A stretch of DNA of 64,000 nucleotides from the NCBI GenBank assembly GCA_934481345.1, contig CAKSPF010000008.1, positions 1 through 64,000 of the forward strand, given 5' to 3'. The position numbers and the translations under genes were made by a program. Positions within the stretch are counted from its first letter, which is position 1, and every line of letters begins with the position of its first letter. The DNA is from an uncultured Clostridia bacterium. GTDB lineage: Bacteria; Bacillota; Clostridia; UMGS1810. Positions 62,838 to 64,000 of this stretch are shown here, in pieces. The notes under the pieces were generated by a model. It had not been told where the DNA came from and searched no databases. It saw only the letters and a list, made by a program, of their open reading frames with translations.

Positions 62838-63716
62838 CGCACGGGGATGCGCTTTGTTATACACTTCGCGGATATGGTTTTTCATAAGCTTGGTGTATAC
62901 CTGAGTAGAGGCTATATCCTTGTGACCGAGCATCTCCTGTATTGAAGCAAGGTCGGCTCCGTTTTCCAGAAGATGCGCCGCAAAGGAGTGGCGCAGGGTA
63001 TGCGGAGTAATATCCTTTTTGATACCGGCGCTTTGCGTATAGCTTTTTATAATTTTCCAAAATCCCTGCCTGGTCATTCGCGTACCGCTGCAATTTACAA
63101 ACATTGCCGTTTCGGACGGATCGGACAGCATACCGTCGCGGCAAAGCGATATGTATTCTTTGAGCGCCCGTATGGCTGCTTTGCCGAGAGGTACGATACG
63201 GACGTCGTTGTCGTTTATGCATTTCAAATAACCGAAATCAATGTCGGCATCTGTTATGTTAAGAGCTATAAGCTCCGAAACCTTTAATCCTGTTGCATAC
63301 ATAAGCTCCAGCATTGCTTTGTCGCGCAGTCCCTTTGAGGACGAAGTATCGGGCTGATTCAGCAGTGTGTCCACTTCGTTTAAAGTAAGAATCTGCGGAA
63401 GCTTTTTTTCGGTTTTGGGCATTTTGAGCTTGTTTGCAGGGTTAAGCCCCACTTTGCCTTTAAGCAAGAGATAATTGTACAGCGCACGCAGAGAAGCAAG
63501 CGAGCGCGAAACCGAGCTTGCGGCTTTGCCCAGGTTTTGCATGTAGTCAACATAGCTCATTATGTCGGATTTTGTAATACTGCATACGCCCATACCGTTA
63601 TTGTCTATGTAATCCGAAAACTGCTTAATATCTCTTGAATACGATTGCAATGTGTTATCGGAAACTTTTTTGTCATACTGTAAAAAACTTACAAAGTCAC
63701 TCATAAGAGAATCCAT
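62835..63716 (-). CDS. XerD-like tyrosine recombinase with altered catalytic residues
   Basis: 293 residues, the normal XerC/XerD length. N-terminal SAM-like DNA-binding domain (~3-85) and C-terminal catalytic domain. His239 and Arg242 (TPHTLRHSFAAHLLENGADL), His265 (LGHKDIAS) and nucleophile Tyr274 are present. The first catalytic Arg is Lys145 (ATGLKVSEL instead of ATGLRVSEL), and the beta-hairpin Lys of GKGNKER is replaced (INDNDVRIVPLG). Gene position next to a possible sporulation gene resembles xerD in Bacillus. GGAGGG is 12 bases before the ATG. Whether it is an active chromosome-dimer resolvase is doubtful. Confidence 0.85.
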   Translation of the reverse strand: MDSLMSDFVSFLQYDKKVSDNTLQSYSRDIKQFSDYIDNNGMGVCSITKSDIMSYVDYMQNLGKAASSVSRSLASLRALYNYLLLKGKVGLNPANKLKMPKTEKKLPQILTLNEVDTLLNQPDTSSSKGLRDKAMLELMYATGLKVSELIALNITDADIDFGYLKCINDNDVRIVPLGKAAIRALKEYISLCRDGMLSDPSETAMFVNCSGTRMTRQGFWKIIKSYTQSAGIKKDITPHTLRHSFAAHLLENGADLASIQEMLGHKDIASTQVYTKLMKNHIREVYNKAHPRA

Positions 63717-63742
63717 TTAAAAACCATCCCTCCAAAAATCGC

Positions 63743-64000
63743 CTAAAATCCGGCAAGTCCTACTATTGCGGGGCATAAAACCGCCTGTATGCAGTCTGCA
63801 ATGCATAATACGGAAAACATTATCATAACAGACAGCATGAATATTGCATATTCTTTGCATTTTTCGCCTGCCGTAAAATTGTGTGAGCCGAGCTTTTTTG
63901 CACAGTTTCTGCACAAAAGAAACATAAGCGTATATACGGGAACGGTGAATACGCATGATAAAAAAACGGCAGAAGCGACCGCCGCCGTTGCTCCGGCAGA
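63743..64000 (-). CDS. C-terminal part of a membrane protein (cut by window edge)
   Basis: The frame runs open from the window end to TAG at 63743: 85 residues with two long hydrophobic stretches (AAVASAVFLSCVFTVPVYTLMFLL and IFMLSVMIMFSVLCIADCI) split by a Cys/Lys-rich loop. No start is visible. In Bacillus spoIIM precedes xerD, so a sporulation membrane protein such as SpoIIM is possible, but the sequence seen does not prove it. Confidence 0.55.
   Translation of the reverse strand, partial: SAGATAAVASAVFLSCVFTVPVYTLMFLLCRNCAKKLGSHNFTAGEKCKEYAIFMLSVMIMFSVLCIADCIQAVLCPAIVGLAGF

Noticed and set aside
62790..62840. tRNA gene or tRNA fragment, because of GTTCGAGTCTCGC and a CCA-like end
   Set aside because: No D-arm or anticodon arm can be built and the symmetry is that of a simple 20-bp inverted repeat. 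A tRNA origin of the arms cannot be excluded.
1..64000. CRISPR array or cas genes
   Set aside because: No regularly spaced short repeats and no Cas-like proteins were seen; the only direct repeats are the tRNA-Pro-linked ones.

Overview
The window reads as a low-to-moderate GC, spore-forming, strictly anaerobic member of the Clostridia, probably an uncultured gut or rumen type. This rests on S-layer-homology (SLH) anchored surface proteins, spmA/spmB, a biotin-dependent sodium-pump decarboxylase, T-box and glycine riboswitches, AGGAGG ribosome sites and consensus TTGACA-17-TATAAT promoters. No rRNA gene is present, so nothing finer than class can be defended.

Layout. 1-6.8 kb: the 3' end of a giant repetitive surface protein with a cohesin-like domain, an SLH protein, and a serine recombinase lacking its C-terminus that overlaps a cysteine-rich small protein. 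6.9-11.5 kb: an AraC regulator divergent from a GH10 xylanase, then another SLH protein. 11.7-21.2 kb: spmAB, a Na/Pi cotransporter, metY behind a promoter with a short leader ORF, a zinc-ribbon membrane protein, a GntR-controlled ABC operon and a divergent PRPP synthetase. 21.4-28.9 kb: SLH protein, aminotransferase, trpS, a MraY/WecA-type transferase, a lipoprotein, a TSCPD protein, and a T-box leader in front of an HTH-cupin-AMP-ligase fusion. 28.9-38.9 kb: an Rrf2 regulator, the metF / MetH-activation / metH operon, a zinc/cadmium ATPase with its ArsR repressor, prsW, trmB and a pseudouridine synthase. 39.0-42.7 kb: the oxaloacetate decarboxylase-type operon (gamma, biotin carrier, beta, carboxyltransferase). 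42.8-50.3 kb: hslO, a HAD phosphatase, five tRNAs, a GH38 mannosidase, a glycine riboswitch with an AGCS symporter, and a TPM-domain protein.

50.5-54 kb is the accessory part. Three more tRNAs (Thr, Arg, Pro) are followed by a ~295-bp direct repeat that begins inside the 3' end of tRNA-Pro and recurs 380 bp downstream. A third, partial copy lies beyond a DNA-alkylation repair cassette (ogt, alkA and a divergent AraC gene). 54-59.7 kb holds an FtsX-type ABC exporter with a two-component system whose response regulator is cut by an in-frame amber codon, plus a PocR-AraC regulator. 59.9-62.7 kb holds a glycosidase-like protein and an EamA transporter. The window closes with a XerD-like recombinase that lacks two canonical catalytic residues, next to a 20-bp inverted repeat with an 8-bp spacer, and a partial membrane protein.

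The genes group into sulfur/methyl metabolism (metY, metF, split metH), decarboxylation-driven sodium pumping with several probable ion-coupled carriers (AGCS, Na/Pi), polysaccharide use (GH10, GH38, the 60-kb protein) and surface anchoring (three SLH proteins). The most interesting items are the tRNA-Pro-linked repeat, the T-box on a non-canonical target, the recombinase-adjacent inverted repeat and the metY leader ORF.
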